Positions 14,221 through 14,425 of a stretch of 14,425 nt of DNA are shown here, piece after piece. A program made the position numbers and the translations under genes. The notes beneath the pieces were generated by a model that was not told the origin of the DNA, did not search any database, and saw nothing but the letters and a program-made list of their open reading frames with translations. The stretch's first letter is position 1; each line of letters begins with the position of its first letter. The stretch comes from Spirochaetia bacterium (GTDB lineage Bacteria > Spirochaetota > Spirochaetia > Sphaerochaetales > Sphaerochaetaceae), in assembly GCA_900769955.1 (NCBI GenBank), contig CAAGIP010000183.1, forward strand, positions 1-14,425, in the 5' to 3' direction.

Positions 14221-14238
14221 TGTAAAATCTGTGTAAAA
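14221..14238 (-). promoter_or_regulatory. PhoP/PhoB-box-like direct repeat upstream of the Na/Pi gene
   Basis: On the minus strand, TTTTACA occurs twice, separated by CAGA, giving an exact 7-bp repeat with an 11-bp period just upstream of the candidate -35. The TTTACA core fits the TT(A/T)A(C/T)A repeats of Gram-positive PhoP boxes, and 11-bp spacing is also that of E. coli Pho boxes. Only two copies are clear. The assignment is inference from spacing and from the phosphate-transport gene it precedes. Confidence 0.4.
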
Positions 14239-14280
14239 CATGCACTTCACACAACGTGCTCAATGTAATCCCGGAGGGGG

Positions 14281-14425
14281 GTGAACTACCGCCACCCTAA
14301 AGGGTAGCAGCTTCCGGTTTAACCCTGGTTTGCTTCCAGTTCTCATATGAAACTTCAAAGCCTGATCCAGGTTCCGCCAGAGTACCCATGTGTTCCGAAT
14401 GGGTGCTGACTCTCATCTCATACTG
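14281..14425 (-). mobile_element. Right end of an IS200/IS605-family (tnpB-bearing) element, cut by the window edge
   Basis: The final 145 bases carry, on the minus strand, the 3' end of a TnpB-like frame followed by a short structured end that closes in GGCGGTAGTTCAC. Coding sequence running into a subterminal hairpin and finishing in a TTCAC-type end is the layout of right ends in this family. The left end, any tnpA and the target site lie outside the window, so element type and boundaries are provisional. Confidence 0.6.
14297..14425 (-). CDS. tnpB: C-terminal fragment of a TnpB-like RNA-guided nuclease (partial)
   Basis: An open frame enters from beyond the window edge and gives 42 residues ending at a TAG (14299-14297). 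The residues include EHMGTLAEPGSG, then SYENWKQTRVKPEAATL at the C-terminus. A disordered tail with a LAEPGS-like piece and a WKQ...PEA..L ending is the style of TnpB proteins of IS200/IS605 elements, whose last codons also encode part of the omega RNA. The RuvC and zinc-finger parts are off-window, so I cannot tell whether the nuclease is intact. The stop codon falls in the loop of the terminal hairpin. The call rests on pattern memory plus the RNA-like end, not on a domain match. Confidence 0.6.
   Translation of the reverse strand, partial: QYEMRVSTHSEHMGTLAEPGSGFEVSYENWKQTRVKPEAATL

Larger units (their letters stand above)
14261..14425 (-). ncRNA. Omega RNA (reRNA) 3' portion with adjacent guide, partial
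   Basis: In TnpB systems the guide RNA is made from the 3' end of tnpB and the element's right end, and the guide is the flanking host sequence. Here the scaffold would end at GTAGTTCAC (closing at 14281). CTACC (14307-14303) can pair with GGTAG (14290-14286), and the enclosed ACCCT/AGGGT forms a competing hairpin. The guide would then be read from 14280 downwards, CCCCCTCCGGGATTACATTG for the first 20 bases, in the Na/Pi upstream region. The 5' end is off-window. Structure and position are seen; RNA production is inferred. Confidence 0.5.

Noticed and set aside
14174..14263. Extended 605-residue start for the Na/Pi protein
   Set aside because: The extra 30 residues are unlike the family, which begins just before the first membrane helix, and they would run through the candidate promoter and the direct repeat.

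Overview
The window looks like ordinary, tightly packed chromosome of a bacterium, most likely a spirochaete (Sphaerochaeta/Treponema-like, probably anaerobic). The inference rests on three things: a short eukaryotic-type hexokinase of the kind found in Treponema, an archaeal-type UMP kinase of the subfamily known from archaea and spirochaetes, and an exported lamin-tail-domain lipoprotein. No rRNA or tRNA gene, no CRISPR array and no phage module was seen. The assignment is an inference, not a measured taxonomy.

Left part (1-3524): a plus-strand run of a UMF1/Atg22-type major facilitator transporter, a small exported protein of unknown function (ATGA-coupled to the transporter) and hexokinase, ending in a strong hairpin terminator. 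A phosphohexomutase converges from the other strand, so hexokinase and mutase (glucose to glucose-6-phosphate to glucose-1-phosphate) sit tail to tail.

Middle (5268-9431): divergent from the mutase is a two-gene unit of a pyridoxal-kinase-like enzyme and a short nucleosidase-like protein, overlapping each other. Convergent to it is a soluble patatin-like phospholipase. The patatin is divergent from a PflX-type radical SAM protein across a short region holding a 12-bp dyad. The radical SAM gene in turn converges on the archaeal-type UMP kinase, the two stop codons overlapping in one TTAA.

Right part (9432-14425): ssb (with an unusual C-terminal tip), a lamin-tail lipoprotein on the opposite strand, argininosuccinate lyase (argH) and a Na/Pi-cotransporter family protein with a PhoU-like tail. 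Upstream of the Na/Pi gene is an 11-bp-period direct repeat resembling a PhoP/PhoB box and a palindrome overlapping a candidate -10. Immediately beyond that, at the window edge, lies what looks like the right end of an IS200/IS605-family element: the last 42 codons of a TnpB-like nuclease on the minus strand with a structured omega-RNA-like 3' end whose guide would be read from the Na/Pi upstream region.

Two themes run through the window. Convergent genes overlap at their 3' ends in three of five pairs, and the other two pairs are separated by hairpins. Several genes (mutase, pyridoxal kinase, patatin, lipoprotein, Na/Pi) have no Shine-Dalgarno sequence, and some have a -10-like hexamer so close to the start codon that leaderless or near-leaderless mRNAs are predicted. 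Most genes are confident family-level calls. The least certain are the exported protein at 1476, the nucleosidase-like protein and the edge TnpB fragment.
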